Below are positions 44,814-54,616 of a DNA stretch of 64,000 bases, in pieces. Source of the stretch: Gottfriedia endophytica (GTDB lineage: Bacteria; Bacillota; Bacilli; Bacillales; Bacillaceae_G); the NCBI RefSeq assembly GCF_017814275.1, contig NZ_JAGIYQ010000010.1, positions 62,001 through 126,000 of the forward strand, in the 5' to 3' direction. Made by a program: the position numbers and the translations under genes. A model generated the notes under the pieces. It searched no databases, was not told the origin of the DNA, and saw nothing but the letters and a program-made list of their open reading frames with translations. How positions within the stretch are numbered: the first letter of the stretch is position 1; every line of letters starts with the position of its first letter.

Positions 44814-45020
44814 AAAAGATTGTTGCTACCCGAGATTTTAATTTTAAAGACAGAAGTTGATTACAGCGGAAGGTGCGAGACTCCTGTGGGAAAAGCGGGA
44901 AGGCTGAGACCCCGCAGGCTTGCCGAGGAGGCTCAGCTCATGCCCCGCGGAAAGAGAGTATCCTTGAGTTGTAATTAACTAACGCATTCTAAAATAGCAA
45001 CAATGTATACGAAAACAGCC
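44814..45020 (+). repeat. Dispersed GC-rich repeat, copy 6 (subfamily A, short-loop variant)
   Basis: Full-length copy. Between the two helix arms it has GCAGGCTTGCCGAGGAGG instead of GCAGGAGCGATAGCGACGAGGAGG, a version shared with copy 7. It ends inside the spacer just before the ytlQ-like gene, and an artificial open frame runs from its tail (45003) into that gene. Confidence 0.92.
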
Positions 45021-45056
45021 TTAAAAAAGATAGAATTGATACAAAGGGGAAGGGAA

Positions 45057-46064
45057 ATGGCACAACTCATTAAACTACTAGATTATCCATCAAGATACGA
45101 AGGAGATCTATTTCATTATCCAAGCCAATTTGTAGTATTAAAAAGACAACAATGGAAAAAAATTAATAATGCTTGGCTAACTGGAAATTGGGAAAGCTTG
45201 AATGAAGAAGAGACTTCTGAAGTATTAGTTGAAGATATTCAACCAAAACAAATTTCTGATGTTGAAATAAAATCGAAAAAACAACAATTTTTCCAATTTT
45301 TAAATAAGGTTAAATTTTCTAGAAAAAAATCGACTGAAGAAGCTGAAGAAGTTGAGAATGTCACACCAAGTGATGAAATATCAAGTATTTTAGAGGTATT
45401 TCGTGTTGCAAATGAATATTTTACTGAAAAGGAACTCAAACAAAAGTTTTTAGATGAATTTTTTAAATTTCAATTAAAATGGGCAACATCCAGAATGATT
45501 GAAGAAAGTGAGATTGACCGTAAAATAATCTTTGATGATAATTTGCGTTATTTCTTACAATCGTTTCCAGACAATTTCCTTGTATTATACCAACCAGTAT
45601 TATATGTCGGGAAAGCTCCAATTGAGTTAGAGGTAATTATTGTTGGACCAGTCGAAACGTTATGTATTTCGATTATTAATGGAGAAGAAAATCATGTAAA
45701 TATCTACAATAAAGGTAATTTTTGGACGCAAAAAATGCTTCAACGAGAGAAAAAGATTGTTAATCCGATCAATGGATTAAACCGAATGGTAAAACTTGTG
45801 AATCAAATCTATAGGAAAAATGACATTGTGAGCAATGTTAGAAAAATATTGTTGTGTAAATCTGGCTATATTGACTACTTACAAGCTCCACATGAACTTG
45901 AATTGATTGATAAGCGAAATTATCAAGATTGGCATGAGCAGATTATCAATACATCATCACCAATTAAATTAAATCAATTAAAAGCTGCACAGTCCATTTT
46001 AAGTTTATGTGAATATACTAATCATATCGAATTGGTTAATAAGGAGGCAGGAGAAGAAGACTAA
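45057..46064 (+). CDS. YtlQ-like protein with a degenerate NERD-like fold
   Basis: 335 residues. The N-terminal part (about 1-105) is charged, with a Lys/Glu-rich linker. The middle part, around SFPDNFLVLYQPVLYVGKAPIELEVIIVGPVETLCISIIN (read in pieces), resembles the NERD nuclease-like beta-alpha-beta layout, but the usual catalytic Asp and E-x-K are not conserved. YtlQ is the gene between ytlP and the pullulanase gene in B. subtilis as I recall it, and this matches by position and size. The ATG is chosen by AAGGGGAAGG. Function unknown. Confidence 0.6.
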   Translation: MAQLIKLLDYPSRYEGDLFHYPSQFVVLKRQQWKKINNAWLTGNWESLNEEETSEVLVEDIQPKQISDVEIKSKKQQFFQFLNKVKFSRKKSTEEAEEVENVTPSDEISSILEVFRVANEYFTEKELKQKFLDEFFKFQLKWATSRMIEESEIDRKIIFDDNLRYFLQSFPDNFLVLYQPVLYVGKAPIELEVIIVGPVETLCISIINGEENHVNIYNKGNFWTQKMLQREKKIVNPINGLNRMVKLVNQIYRKNDIVSNVRKILLCKSGYIDYLQAPHELELIDKRNYQDWHEQIINTSSPIKLNQLKAAQSILSLCEYTNHIELVNKEAGEED

Positions 46065-46129
46065 TTGATATTCTTCTTCAGTTTTTCTTTTGATGTTCAG
46101 ATAAAGTTTTTACAGGATGGTGAAAGACT

Positions 46130-48283
46130 TTGTTTCGTATTCATCGGGATTTTGAAGCATATATGGATCAATTTCAGGAAATAACATTGATCATTCCAAG
46201 AACATACTATGGTGGGGTATGTTCTTCTTTCACTTTACTGAAGAATGGCCAAGAATATGAGCAATTACAAATAACAAATAAAATAGATTATGATTCATTT
46301 GTAAAATATGTTGTAACATCATCAAATCCGCTTTCTCTTGAAGAACGATATGATTTACAAGATGAACGAGAGAATAAGACTGATCTTCAGGTTGGTGGAG
46401 TAATACGCTCGCCATTATTTGATGAGAAATATGCTTATGATGGGGAAGATTTAGGTGCTACTTATTCAAAAAATAGAACTATTTTTAAGCTATGGGCACC
46501 AACAGCTTTTAAGGTTCGTTTACGTATCTATCTTGATTCGAACGAAACATACATCGAACATTATATGAATCGAACAAGTAATGGTGTATGGGAATACGAG
46601 ATAGAAGGAGACTGCGAAGGATTTATCTACACATTTTTAGTATGTGTAAATTTAATTTGGCGTGAAGCGGTTGATCCTTACACGAAAGCGGTTACAGTGA
46701 ATGGTGAACGAGGAGTAGTAATCGATTTATCAAAAACATCTCAAGTTGAAAAAATAAAGCTAAACGTTTCTAATGTACCAACGGATTATATCATTTATGA
46801 AACAAGTATAAGAGATTTTACTTCTTTTCCTTTAAGTGGTGTAAAGCTTAAATCAACTTATGACGGATTTATTGAAGAGGGTACAAAGTATAAGGAATTT
46901 TCAACTTGCTTTGACTATATTAAAAAACTTGGTGTTACACATATCGAATTATTACCTTTTTTTGATTTTGTAGGCATTGATGAAACAAAACCACAATTAC
47001 AGTACAACTGGGGGTATAACCCGCTAAATTTTAATGTACCAGAGGGAAGTTATAGTTCAGCTCCAACTAATCCTTCACAACGAATTGTTGAATTAAAAAA
47101 ACTACTATCAAAATGCCATGAAAATGGATTACAAATCATTATGGATGTTGTCTATAATCATGTGTATGAGTTAAAAAATAGCCATTTTGAAAAGATCGTT
47201 CCAGGGTACTATTTTCGCCAAGATGAAAGTGGTCTTCCTGCAAATGGAACTGGGGTAGGAAATGATTTTGCTACTGAACGGATGATGGCAAGAAACTACA
47301 TTATTCATTCACTGAAATTTTGGTTAAAAGAGTATGATTTAGACGGATTTAGATTTGATTTAATGGGTATATTTGATATTGGAACAATGAAAATGATAGA
47401 AAAAGAATTACGTGATCTGAAAAAAGGAATTATTTTATTTGGTGAAGGATGGGATTTAAATACCCCGCTTCCACCAGAGAAAAAAGCTATAATTGCTCAA
47501 AGTCATCAACTTCCTACAATTGGTTTTTTTAATGATCGATTTCGTGACACAATAAAAGGAAGTACTTTTTCGATACAAGAATTAGGGTTTATTAGTGGTC
47601 ATAACAGTAATCCAATGAGGTTAGTTGATTTATTAGCGGGAAGCGTTGGTCTTGGAAATCAGTTAAGTTTTTTTTCTTCTCCAATCCAAACAATTAATTA
47701 TGTTGAATCTCATGATAACCATACACTGTGGGATCGATTAACACTAACAGAAAAAAATGAAGAAATTCTGATTATAAAAAAACGTCATTTACTTGCAACA
47801 GCAATGGTAATATTATCAATTGGTGTTCCATTCATTCATAGCGGGCAAGAATTCTTTCGCAGTAAAAAAGGTGTAGAAAATAGCTATAATGCAGGGGATG
47901 TAATTAATTCGTTAAATTGGGAAAAAGCGGAGCAAGAGCAAGAAGCGATAGAGTATGTAAAAACTCTAATAAGCATTCGGAAGAAATTTAATGCGTTTAG
48001 ACTTTCTACTAAAGAAGATATCCTAAAATATGTAAGTCCATATATTGTAGACAATTCAGTAGTGGGATTACATTTTAAACAATTAAAAGAACTTGATGAA
48101 ATAGAAGAGTTAATTGTATTATTTCACAACGGAATAGATCATAAATTGATTCCGTTTATACAAAATGGAAAATGGGAATATTTACTAGCGGATGGGAAGT
48201 TGCAGGAAAAAGGTTCACGCATCATTGAGAAAAACAGTTTAGAACTTGCACCGATTTCTTGTACCATTCTTGTTAAATATTAG
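46130..48283 (+). CDS. pulA: Type I pullulanase
   Basis: 717 residues without a signal peptide, matching intracellular AmyX-type pullulanase in length. It cleaves alpha-1,6 bonds of glycogen or starch branches. Family marks: YNWGYNPLNF (type I pullulanase), DVVYNHVY, GFRFDLMG with the catalytic Asp, FGEGWDL with the acid/base Glu, and ESHDNHTLWD. Residues 1-100 form an N-terminal carbohydrate-binding-like region, followed by a CBM48-like domain near 110-200. It begins at a TTG; the ribosome site GGATGG is only moderate. It is a single-gene unit ending at the hairpin at 48323. Confidence 0.93.
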   Translation: MFRIHRDFEAYMDQFQEITLIIPRTYYGGVCSSFTLLKNGQEYEQLQITNKIDYDSFVKYVVTSSNPLSLEERYDLQDERENKTDLQVGGVIRSPLFDEKYAYDGEDLGATYSKNRTIFKLWAPTAFKVRLRIYLDSNETYIEHYMNRTSNGVWEYEIEGDCEGFIYTFLVCVNLIWREAVDPYTKAVTVNGERGVVIDLSKTSQVEKIKLNVSNVPTDYIIYETSIRDFTSFPLSGVKLKSTYDGFIEEGTKYKEFSTCFDYIKKLGVTHIELLPFFDFVGIDETKPQLQYNWGYNPLNFNVPEGSYSSAPTNPSQRIVELKKLLSKCHENGLQIIMDVVYNHVYELKNSHFEKIVPGYYFRQDESGLPANGTGVGNDFATERMMARNYIIHSLKFWLKEYDLDGFRFDLMGIFDIGTMKMIEKELRDLKKGIILFGEGWDLNTPLPPEKKAIIAQSHQLPTIGFFNDRFRDTIKGSTFSIQELGFISGHNSNPMRLVDLLAGSVGLGNQLSFFSSPIQTINYVESHDNHTLWDRLTLTEKNEEILIIKKRHLLATAMVILSIGVPFIHSGQEFFRSKKGVENSYNAGDVINSLNWEKAEQEQEAIEYVKTLISIRKKFNAFRLSTKEDILKYVSPYIVDNSVVGLHFKQLKELDEIEELIVLFHNGIDHKLIPFIQNGKWEYLLADGKLQEKGSRIIEKNSLELAPISCTILVKY

Positions 48284-48322
48284 CAATGTCTTGCACAATA
48301 CAAGTAAACCATGTAAGATTAT

Positions 48323-48369
48323 AAAGATGGCTTATTACAAGTTTTGTAATAGGCTATCTTTTCTTTTTT
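48323..48369 (+). terminator. Terminator after the pullulanase gene
   Basis: Arms GATGGCTTATTACAA and TTGTAATAGGCTATC, then T-rich sequence. Confidence 0.78.
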
Positions 48370-48418
48370 GATATTGATTAAACGCTAAATATAACATACA
48401 ACAAGGAACGGAAGAACA

Positions 48419-49201
48419 ATGGACTTGATTAAAGAAATGTTAGGAAATGAATGGACAATCTCACCTGCTGGTGGTTCAACTGGTGAGGCATATATAGCTG
48501 AAAACGAAGATAAAACACTATTTCTTAAACGAAATTCTTCGCCTTTTTTAGCAGTATTATCTGCTGCTGGTTTTGTTCCGAAATTAGTTTGGACAAGAAG
48601 GCTTGAAAATGGAGATGTATTAACTGCTCAGGAATGGGTTGCTGCAAGAAGTCTTGAACCTAAAGAAATGGCTTCTGAAGAAGTAGCAACATTTTTAAAT
48701 CGCATTCATTCTTCTAAAGAATTGTTGTATATGTTAACGAAATTAGGAATAAGTCCTTTAGAACCTAAAGAATTGCTACAAACGATTGTAGATAATTTAA
48801 CTGAGGAGTTTGCAAATCATAAAAGCGTTATAAGAGGACTAGAGTATCTAGAAAAAAATATGCCAACGTTCAATCCCGACGATCTTGTCGTATGTCATAG
48901 TGATTTAAATCATCATAATTGGCTTTTAACAGAAACAGATGATTTATTCTTGATTGATTGGGATGAAGCAATCATTGCTGATAAAGCATTTGATTTAGGA
49001 ATGTTTCTCGTAACATACATTGATCAACAGGATTGGGAACATTGGCTTTCACTATATGGCATCTCTTTAACAGATGAATTAACCAAACGAATGAATTGGT
49101 ATGTAGTTGCTCAAACAATTATTTGGTTAAAAGATTATTCGCTTAAAGAGGATGATAAACAAGCGAATAAAATGGAAAAATTACTTGAAAGAATAGTATA
49201 A
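48419..49201 (+). CDS. ytmP: Aminoglycoside-phosphotransferase-fold kinase YtmP
   Basis: 260 residues with the APH/choline-kinase fold. The catalytic loop is VVCHSDLNHHNWLL and the metal-binding motif is LIDWDEA. Phosphotransferases of this kind act on small alcohols or amino sugars; the substrate of YtmP is unknown. AAGGAACGG lies before the ATG. It converges on ytzH, as in B. subtilis, where ytmP-ytzH-ytmQ (trmB) are neighbours. Confidence 0.85.
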   Translation: MDLIKEMLGNEWTISPAGGSTGEAYIAENEDKTLFLKRNSSPFLAVLSAAGFVPKLVWTRRLENGDVLTAQEWVAARSLEPKEMASEEVATFLNRIHSSKELLYMLTKLGISPLEPKELLQTIVDNLTEEFANHKSVIRGLEYLEKNMPTFNPDDLVVCHSDLNHHNWLLTETDDLFLIDWDEAIIADKAFDLGMFLVTYIDQQDWEHWLSLYGISLTDELTKRMNWYVVAQTIIWLKDYSLKEDDKQANKMEKLLERIV

Positions 49202-49237
49202 AATGACAGTGTAGCATTTCCTCGGAAATTGTCATTC

Positions 49238-49516
49238 TTAAGAATATTGATCAAAATCATTAACCCATTGTGACAATTGTTGTTGGTGATTTGAGATGTG
49301 CTGGTCTAAATCAGAAGAATATTTTCCTGATTGACTATAGTAATAAATGTCACTTAACGTACTTTTTACACTCGCATCTAGTTGATCGTTGTTCATAAGT
49401 GATTGAATAATTCTTTCTAATTGTTCACACTCAGATACGGTTCCACAACAGTCAGATTGATGATTTGTTAATATATCTTTTAAAATGGTCATTTGATGCT
49501 CATGATTTAATGGCAT
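49238..49516 (-). CDS. ytzH: YtzH-like protein
   Basis: 92 residues, helical and acidic, with an HQMTILKDILTNHQSDCCGTVSECEQLE opening (read in two parts) that carries a CC pair. Length and position between ytmP and trmB match the YtzH family of unknown function. I start at the ATG at 49516, about ten bases after AAAGGA; the GTG three codons upstream is too near to that site. It is transcribed towards ytmP. Confidence 0.8.
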   Translation of the reverse strand: MPLNHEHQMTILKDILTNHQSDCCGTVSECEQLERIIQSLMNNDQLDASVKSTLSDIYYYSQSGKYSSDLDQHISNHQQQLSQWVNDFDQYS

Positions 49517-49629
49517 AAAATACACATCCTTTCTTTTCTAAACACTTATTATTGTTTGTTTAGAGGGATGAAAATATACAAAAGCATACTTATACCGAGT
49601 GCTAGAATGTACTTGGTTTTTTATTTGAG

Positions 49630-49835
49630 TTTCGATACATTGTTGCTATTTTAGAATGCGTTAGTTGATTCCAACTCCAGGTCGCTCCCTTTCCGTGGGG
49701 CGTGAGCTGAGCCTCCTCGGCAAGCCTGCGGAGTCTCAGCCGTCCGGCTATTCCCACAGGAGTCTCGCACCTTCCGTTGTAATCAACTACTGTCTTTATA
49801 GTTACAAAACTCAAAAGCAACAATCTTTTAGAAAA
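49630..49835 (-). repeat. Dispersed GC-rich repeat, copy 7 (subfamily A, short-loop variant)
   Basis: Full-length inverted copy. Left end ATTGTTGCTATTTTAGAATGCG, right end AAAAGCAACAATC. The middle has the same short variant as copy 6 (CTCGGCAAGCCTGC). It lies between ytzH and trmB. Confidence 0.92.
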
Positions 49836-49860
49836 GAGCCTTATTTAAAGAGAGATAAAG

Positions 49861-49888
49861 TGAAACTTCCATCAGTAGGGAGTTTCAT
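49861..49888 (+). other. Hairpin upstream of trmB
   Basis: Arms TGAAACTTCC and GGGAGTTTCA around an eight-base loop, followed by ATTATTTTT. It may be a leader hairpin or a terminator of transcription from the repeat side. Confidence 0.5.
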
Positions 49889-49917
49889 CTGTAATTATTT
49901 TTAGGGGGAGTGGAAAT

Positions 49918-50559
49918 ATGCGTTTAAGACATAAACCAGGTGCAGCAGATCAGATTAGACAATATCCGCAGTACGTAATTTTAAATCCACAAGATAGTAA
50001 AGGGAAATGGCAATCAGTTTTTGAAAAAGAACAGCCAATTCACATTGAAGTTGGTACTGGGCGCGGAAGATTTATTGTGGAAATGGCAAAAGCAAATCCA
50101 CATATAAATTATATCGGGATTGAAAAATATACGAGCGTAATTTCTGATGCTTTAGATAAATTAATCGAAGCAGAGGTTCCAAATTTAAAATTATTAAATG
50201 TGGATGCTCAAAAGTTAACCGATTTTTTTGAGGATGGCGAAATCGATCGCGTTTATTTAAATTTCTCAGATCCATGGCCTAAGGTTCGCCATGAAAAACG
50301 CCGATTAACGCATAAAACATTTTTATCAATGTACCAACAAATTATGAATAAAGATGGAGAAATTCATTTTAAAACGGATAATCAAGAGCTATTTGAATTT
50401 TCAATAATGAGTATTGCTAATTATGGAATGACAATTCATTTCTTAAGCCTTGATCTTCATAACAGTGAGTTTGAAGGAAATATCATGACTGAATATGAAG
50501 AGAAATTCTCATCTAAAGGAAATCGAATTTATCGAATAGAAGCAGCATATCGTAAGTAA
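49918..50559 (+). CDS. trmB: tRNA (guanine-46-N7)-methyltransferase
   Basis: 213 residues, standard for TrmB. The SAM-binding motif [10 protein letters not shown] (about 43-52) and the catalytic/tRNA-binding segment [17 protein letters not shown] (about 117-133) are both intact. It makes m7G46 in the variable loop of tRNAs. AGGGGGAG precedes the ATG. It starts the block of conserved genes that runs to murC. Confidence 0.95.
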   Translation: MRLRHKPGAADQIRQYPQYVILNPQDSKGKWQSVFEKEQPIHIEVGTGRGRFIVEMAKANPHINYIGIEKYTSVISDALDKLIEAEVPNLKLLNVDAQKLTDFFEDGEIDRVYLNFSDPWPKVRHEKRRLTHKTFLSMYQQIMNKDGEIHFKTDNQELFEFSIMSIANYGMTIHFLSLDLHNSEFEGNIMTEYEEKFSSKGNRIYRIEAAYRK

Positions 50560-50563
50560 ATAA

Positions 50564-50613
50564 TAAACTGTCATAGCAGGATTTAGTTAAATCTTGTTGT
50601 GACAGTTTTTTTA
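50564..50613 (+). terminator. Terminator after trmB
   Basis: Arms AAACTGTCA and TGACAGTTT with an inner helix GATTT / AAATC, then TTTTT. Confidence 0.8.
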
Positions 50614-50660
50614 GTTTAAGCTCTGTCTAAAAGATTGTTGTTTTTTAAAGATTTTGTTTC

Positions 50661-50832
50661 GATTTTCGTAAACTTTGTTGCTATTTTAGAATGCGATAAG
50701 TTGATTGGAGCGAAAGAAATACTCGCTTTCCTTGGGGCGGGCGGTGAGCCTCCTCGTTGCTATCGCTCCTGTGGGGTCTCACCTGTCCCGCTGCTCTCAC
50801 AGGAGTCTCGCACCTTCCACTCCAATCTACTT
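50661..50832 (-). repeat. Dispersed GC-rich repeat, copy 8 (subfamily B, one end replaced)
   Basis: The inverted core reads GGCGGGCGGTGAGCC ... GTCTCACCTGTC, with both B-type arms. The left end (TTCGTAAACTTTGTTGCTA) is normal. The far end lacks the usual AGCAACAATC. A plus-oriented end fragment (AAAAGATTGTTG, 50630-50641) lies on the other side, so the copy looks rearranged. Confidence 0.88.
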
Positions 50833-50924
50833 CTTTATCAATCCTTTTAAATTAATGGATTTTTATAAAAATTCACAAAAATGATATAATCAAATAAAGT
50901 AGAAATGGAAAGGGGATATAGCAT

Positions 50925-51761
50925 ATGAGTAAAATGAAGATAGGTTCATGTAAAATTCAATGGATGGATGGTGGAAACACATCATTAGATGGTGGAGCAA
51001 TGTTTGGGGTTGTTCCTAAGACACTTTGGGCTAAAAAGTATCCCTGTAACGATATTAATCAAATACCTCTTAGAACAGATCCACTTCTAATTCAAACAAA
51101 TGGACTTAATATCATAATTGATAGCGGAATTGGTGATGGGAAATTAAATGAAAAGCAAAAACGAAATTTTGGAGTAACTGAGGAAACGAATTTAAAACAT
51201 AGCCTTGAAAAGCAAGGTTTAACAAGTGAAGATATTCATATCGTCATTATGACACATCTTCATTTTGATCATGCTTCTGGTTTAACTAAAAGAGATGGGG
51301 AGAATTATTTTTCGTGTTTTCCAAACGCAAAAATAATTGTATCTAACATCGAATGGGATGAAATGAGAAATCCAAATATTCGTTCTCGAAATACATACTG
51401 GAAAGAAAATTGGGAAGCTATTCAAGAACAAGTTGTTACATTTGAGAAAGAAATGATTATAACGGATGAAATAAAAGTTGTTCATACTGGTGGACATAGT
51501 GATGGACATAGTATTGTCGTCATTGAAAGTGGAGAAGAATTATTATTACATATGGGAGATTTAATGCCAACTCATGCACATATGTCACCTTTATGGGTAA
51601 TGGCATATGACGACTATCCAATGGCATCAATTTATGCAAAAGAAAAGTGGGTAAATGAAGGTCTGAAACGTAACGCATGGTTTACGTTTTATCATGACAA
51701 TGAAGTACGTGCCATAAAATGGAACGAGGATGGAACCATTCTTGATTCCATCCATCGTTAA
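50925..51761 (+). CDS. ytnP: Metallo-beta-lactamase-fold lactonase-like protein YtnP
   Basis: 278 residues. The metal motif HLHFDHASG (HxHxDH) sits near residues 109-117, with further ligands in [21 protein letters not shown] and FYHDNE. YtnP belongs to the AHL-lactonase-like group and has been linked to degradation of bacterial signal molecules in B. subtilis; that role is from the family. AAGGGG precedes the ATG. The position between trmB and ytoP matches B. subtilis. Confidence 0.88.
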   Translation: MSKMKIGSCKIQWMDGGNTSLDGGAMFGVVPKTLWAKKYPCNDINQIPLRTDPLLIQTNGLNIIIDSGIGDGKLNEKQKRNFGVTEETNLKHSLEKQGLTSEDIHIVIMTHLHFDHASGLTKRDGENYFSCFPNAKIIVSNIEWDEMRNPNIRSRNTYWKENWEAIQEQVVTFEKEMIITDEIKVVHTGGHSDGHSIVVIESGEELLLHMGDLMPTHAHMSPLWVMAYDDYPMASIYAKEKWVNEGLKRNAWFTFYHDNEVRAIKWNEDGTILDSIHR

Positions 51762-51771
51762 TAGTACTATG

Positions 51772-52080
51772 TTAAATTTCGTGTGTGGTAATTAGTTCAC
51801 CATTTTCAGCATTTAACATGAAGGTAAAATTCTTTTGTTCACCATTATCATCAATTGTAAAACCGCCTTCGTAAATGTCACCTTCATGAACACTTGTTGA
51901 AGTCCATTTTGGTTCAGAATTAATCCATGTACCAGTTACATTTCCATAAGAACGGAAAAAAGGTTTTACGGTTTTTAATGCTTTTTCAGGTTGAACATAT
52001 TGAGAGGATAGTTTGCGCTTTAATAAAACACCACCAGCAATTCCTAACCCAATACCGACTAATAAACGTTTGTATTTCAA
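51772..52080 (-). CDS. ytzB: Small PepSY-like membrane-anchored protein YtzB
   Basis: 102 residues. An N-terminal hydrophobic stretch with GIGLGIAGGVLL may be a signal or anchor, and a PepSY-like domain follows (VTGTWINSEPKW, GGFTIDDNGEQKNFTFMLNAENGEL). Such domains are thought to inhibit proteases or bind peptides; function in this case unknown. It starts at a TTG preceded by GGGGTGAG. Placement next to ytoP agrees with YtzB. Confidence 0.72.
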   Translation of the reverse strand: MKYKRLLVGIGLGIAGGVLLKRKLSSQYVQPEKALKTVKPFFRSYGNVTGTWINSEPKWTSTSVHEGDIYEGGFTIDDNGEQKNFTFMLNAENGELITTHEI

Positions 52081-52255
52081 AATTGTCTCACCCCGTATGT
52101 ATAAAAATTTAAACTTTTGTTAACAAAAAGCAAAAACTGTTAATGAATAAAATTTTTTTCTAATGGTATTATATGCTAGATTTAGATAAAATAAAAAGGG
52201 AAGAATCCATTTTTTAATAATATTTTATGTGATACATAGAGAGGAAGCGGATTTA

Positions 52256-53326
52256 ATGGATCAAGATACATTACAGTTGTTTAAATTTTTAACTGAACTT
52301 CAAGGTGCTTCAGGTTTTGAACATGAAGTACGTCATTTTATGAGAAAAGAGCTTCAGAAATATACAAATGAAATTGTACAAGATCGTTTAGGCAGTATTT
52401 TTGGTGTAAAACGTGGTAATGAAGGAGATCCAACAGTAATGGTTGCCGGCCATATGGATGAAGTTGGATTTATGGTTACTCAAATCACTGATAATGGAAT
52501 GCTTCGTTTTCAGCCGCTAGGAGGATGGTGGAATCAAGTTCTTTTAGCACAACGTGTACAAGTAATGACTGATAATGGTCCGGTGATTGGAGTAATTGGT
52601 TCAATCCCACCTCATTTATTAAGTGATGAGCTTCGAGCTAAACCAATGGATATTAAAAATATGCTGATTGATATTGGCGCTGATAATAAAGAAAATGCGA
52701 TTGAAATTGGCGTTCGCCCAGGTCAACAAATCGTTCCAGTTTGTCCATTTACACCAATGGCAAATGAAAAGAAAATTTTAGCAAAAGCTTGGGATAACCG
52801 ATATGGTTGTGGTTTAGCAATCGAGTTACTTAAAGAAGTACAAAATGAAACTCTTCCAAACACATTATATTCTGGTGCAACTGTACAAGAAGAAGTTGGA
52901 TTAAGAGGCGCAAAAACAGCAGCAAATATGATTCAGCCTGATATTTTTTATGCATTAGATGCAAGTCCGGCAAATGATATGTCAGGTGCTAAAAATGAAT
53001 TTGGTCAGTTAGGAAAAGGCGTTTTACTTAGAATCTTAGACCGAACAATGGTAACTCATAAAGGGTTGCGTGAATTCGTATTAGATACTGCAGAAAGCAA
53101 CAATATTCCTTATCAATATTTTGTTTCTCAAGGCGGTACAGATGCAGGAAGTGTTCACGTTTCAAATGATGGAGTTCCTTCAACTGTAATTGGTATTTGT
53201 TCACGATACATTCATACGGCTGCTTCAATTATTCATGTAGATGACTACTTAGCAGCAAAAGAATTATTAGTGAAACTTGTGAAATCCACTGACAAAACGA
53301 CTATTGATACAATACGTAATTACTAA
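52256..53326 (+). CDS. ytoP: M42 aminopeptidase YtoP
   Basis: 356 residues, matching YtoP. M42 metal ligands: H in [11 protein letters not shown] in AWDNRYGCG, the catalytic Glu pair in [11 protein letters not shown] in ALDASPAND, and H in RYIHTAASI. These dinuclear peptidases form tetrahedral dodecamers and trim peptides in the cytosol. The ATG at 52256 is preferred because GAGAGGAAG is nearby; the frame is open nine codons upstream without a site. Confidence 0.93.
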   Translation: MDQDTLQLFKFLTELQGASGFEHEVRHFMRKELQKYTNEIVQDRLGSIFGVKRGNEGDPTVMVAGHMDEVGFMVTQITDNGMLRFQPLGGWWNQVLLAQRVQVMTDNGPVIGVIGSIPPHLLSDELRAKPMDIKNMLIDIGADNKENAIEIGVRPGQQIVPVCPFTPMANEKKILAKAWDNRYGCGLAIELLKEVQNETLPNTLYSGATVQEEVGLRGAKTAANMIQPDIFYALDASPANDMSGAKNEFGQLGKGVLLRILDRTMVTHKGLREFVLDTAESNNIPYQYFVSQGGTDAGSVHVSNDGVPSTVIGICSRYIHTAASIIHVDDYLAAKELLVKLVKSTDKTTIDTIRNY

Positions 53327-53333
53327 TCATAAC

Positions 53334-53369
53334 AAGAAGAGGAGCTGAAAAAAGGCTTCTCTTCTTTTT
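53334..53369 (+). terminator. Terminator after ytoP
   Basis: Arms AAGAAGAG-AGC and GCT-TCTCTTCTT, then TTTTT. Confidence 0.72.
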
Positions 53370-53456
53370 GGAATCAATTATAGAATTTACTCACATTTTT
53401 GGTGAAAATAGAATGTATATAGAAAAGGTAAGAAAAATTTGTAAGGAGAATAATTG

Positions 53457-53966
53457 ATGAAAATTGCAATTGGATCTTTAAATCCAACGAAAGTACAAGC
53501 AGTTGAAAAAGTATTTTTTGATTGTACAGTATTGCCTGTTTCAGTTCCATCTGATGTATCGAATCAACCATTAACAGATGATGAAACAATGAGAGGTGCG
53601 ATTAACAGAGCACGACATTCACGTATCGAAAGTAAGGCTGATATTGGTATAGGATTAGAAGGTGGAGTCATTATAAGTGGTGATAAACTACTTTTATGTA
53701 ACTGGGGTGCTTTAGTCTATGATGGTGGAGTACTAGTTGCAAGTGGAGCCAAAATTCTCTTACCAAGTGAATTCATTCCGGCACTTCAGGATGGTAGAGA
53801 ATTAGCTGAACTAATGGAAAGTTATACAAAGAAAAAAGATATTCGTAGTAAAGAAGGAGCAATCGGTATTTTTACAAATGGTCGAATTACGAGACAACAA
53901 ATGTTCGAGCATGTCTGTGAACTGTTATTAGGTCAGCTAGAGTACTTAAAGAATAATAACTGCTAA
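53457..53966 (+). CDS. DUF84 (YjjX-like) inosine/xanthosine triphosphatase
   Basis: 169 residues. The substrate loop SLNPTKVQAVEK at the N-terminus, NRARHSR in the middle and DIGIGLEGGV are hallmarks of the YjjX/DUF84 group of the ITPase-like fold. These enzymes hydrolyse non-canonical purine nucleoside triphosphates such as ITP or XTP, protecting nucleic acids. TAAGGAG precedes the ATG at 53457. Repeat copy 9 follows shortly after the stop. Confidence 0.82.
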   Translation: MKIAIGSLNPTKVQAVEKVFFDCTVLPVSVPSDVSNQPLTDDETMRGAINRARHSRIESKADIGIGLEGGVIISGDKLLLCNWGALVYDGGVLVASGAKILLPSEFIPALQDGRELAELMESYTKKKDIRSKEGAIGIFTNGRITRQQMFEHVCELLLGQLEYLKNNNC

Positions 53967-54015
53967 AGACTAATTAATCCATGGGCTAAGGTTTCCTTAA
54001 AACAACCATTGATTA

Positions 54016-54187
54016 CGAAGTTGATTGGAGCGGAAGGTGCGAGACTCCTGTGGGAGCAGCGGGACAGGTGAGACCCCGCAGGAGCGATAGCGACGAGGAG
54101 GCTCACCGCCCGCCCCACGGAAAGCGAGCGTCCTGGAATGGAAATCAACTTATCGCATTCTAAAATAGCAACAAAGTATACGAAAAA
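54016..54187 (+). repeat. Dispersed GC-rich repeat, copy 9 (subfamily B, left end lost)
   Basis: Starts at the outer arm GAAGTTGATTGGAGCGG and ends in TATACGAAAAA. The core has AGGTGAG and GGCTCACCG. The usual left end (GATTGTTGC) is missing or too diverged to see. Confidence 0.92.
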
Positions 54188-54280
54188 ATCCTTCTTTTAA
54201 AAGTAAGACAGTTTTTTTGCAAATTAATCGAAATACGTTAGAATAAAATCAAATAGAACATTTCAGAGAGGGAGATTAAA

Positions 54281-54598
54281 ATGGAAAAAATTACGTCAAT
54301 TGAACAATTTGAACAAGTGAAACAAGGAGAAAATATTGTATTTGAATTTACGGCTAATTGGTGCCCAGATTGCCGATTCTTATATATGTTTTTCTCAGAA
54401 GTTATTGAAGAAAATAAAGACTTCACATTTTATAAAGTAGATCGTGATGAGTTTATCGATTTATGTGGTGAATTAGATATTTATGGAATTCCTAGTTTTG
54501 TCGCTTTTAACAAAGGGGAAGAAATTGGCCGTTATGTAAATAAGGATCGTAAAACGAAGGAGCAAGTTGAAGAATTCCTTGAAGGATTAAGAAGATAA
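54281..54598 (+). CDS. ytpP: Thioredoxin-like protein YtpP
   Basis: 105 residues with a thioredoxin fold. The active site is WCPDC (NWCPDCRF), with the cis-Pro segment IYGIPSFVAFNKG later. It differs from housekeeping thioredoxin in the dipeptide between the cysteines. YtpP is the gene at this place in B. subtilis and is linked with thiol-disulfide exchange. GAGAGGGAG supports the ATG. The ytpQ gene follows at 18 bases, so ytpP-ytpQ-ytpR form an operon. Confidence 0.88.
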   Translation: MEKITSIEQFEQVKQGENIVFEFTANWCPDCRFLYMFFSEVIEENKDFTFYKVDRDEFIDLCGELDIYGIPSFVAFNKGEEIGRYVNKDRKTKEQVEEFLEGLRR

Positions 54599-54616
54599 GG
54601 TAGAGAGGTAATCGTT

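Noticed and set aside
45003-45056. Extended N-terminus for the YtlQ-like gene
   Set aside because: The extra codons are translated repeat tail (MYTKTA...). The ribosome site is just before the ATG at 45057.
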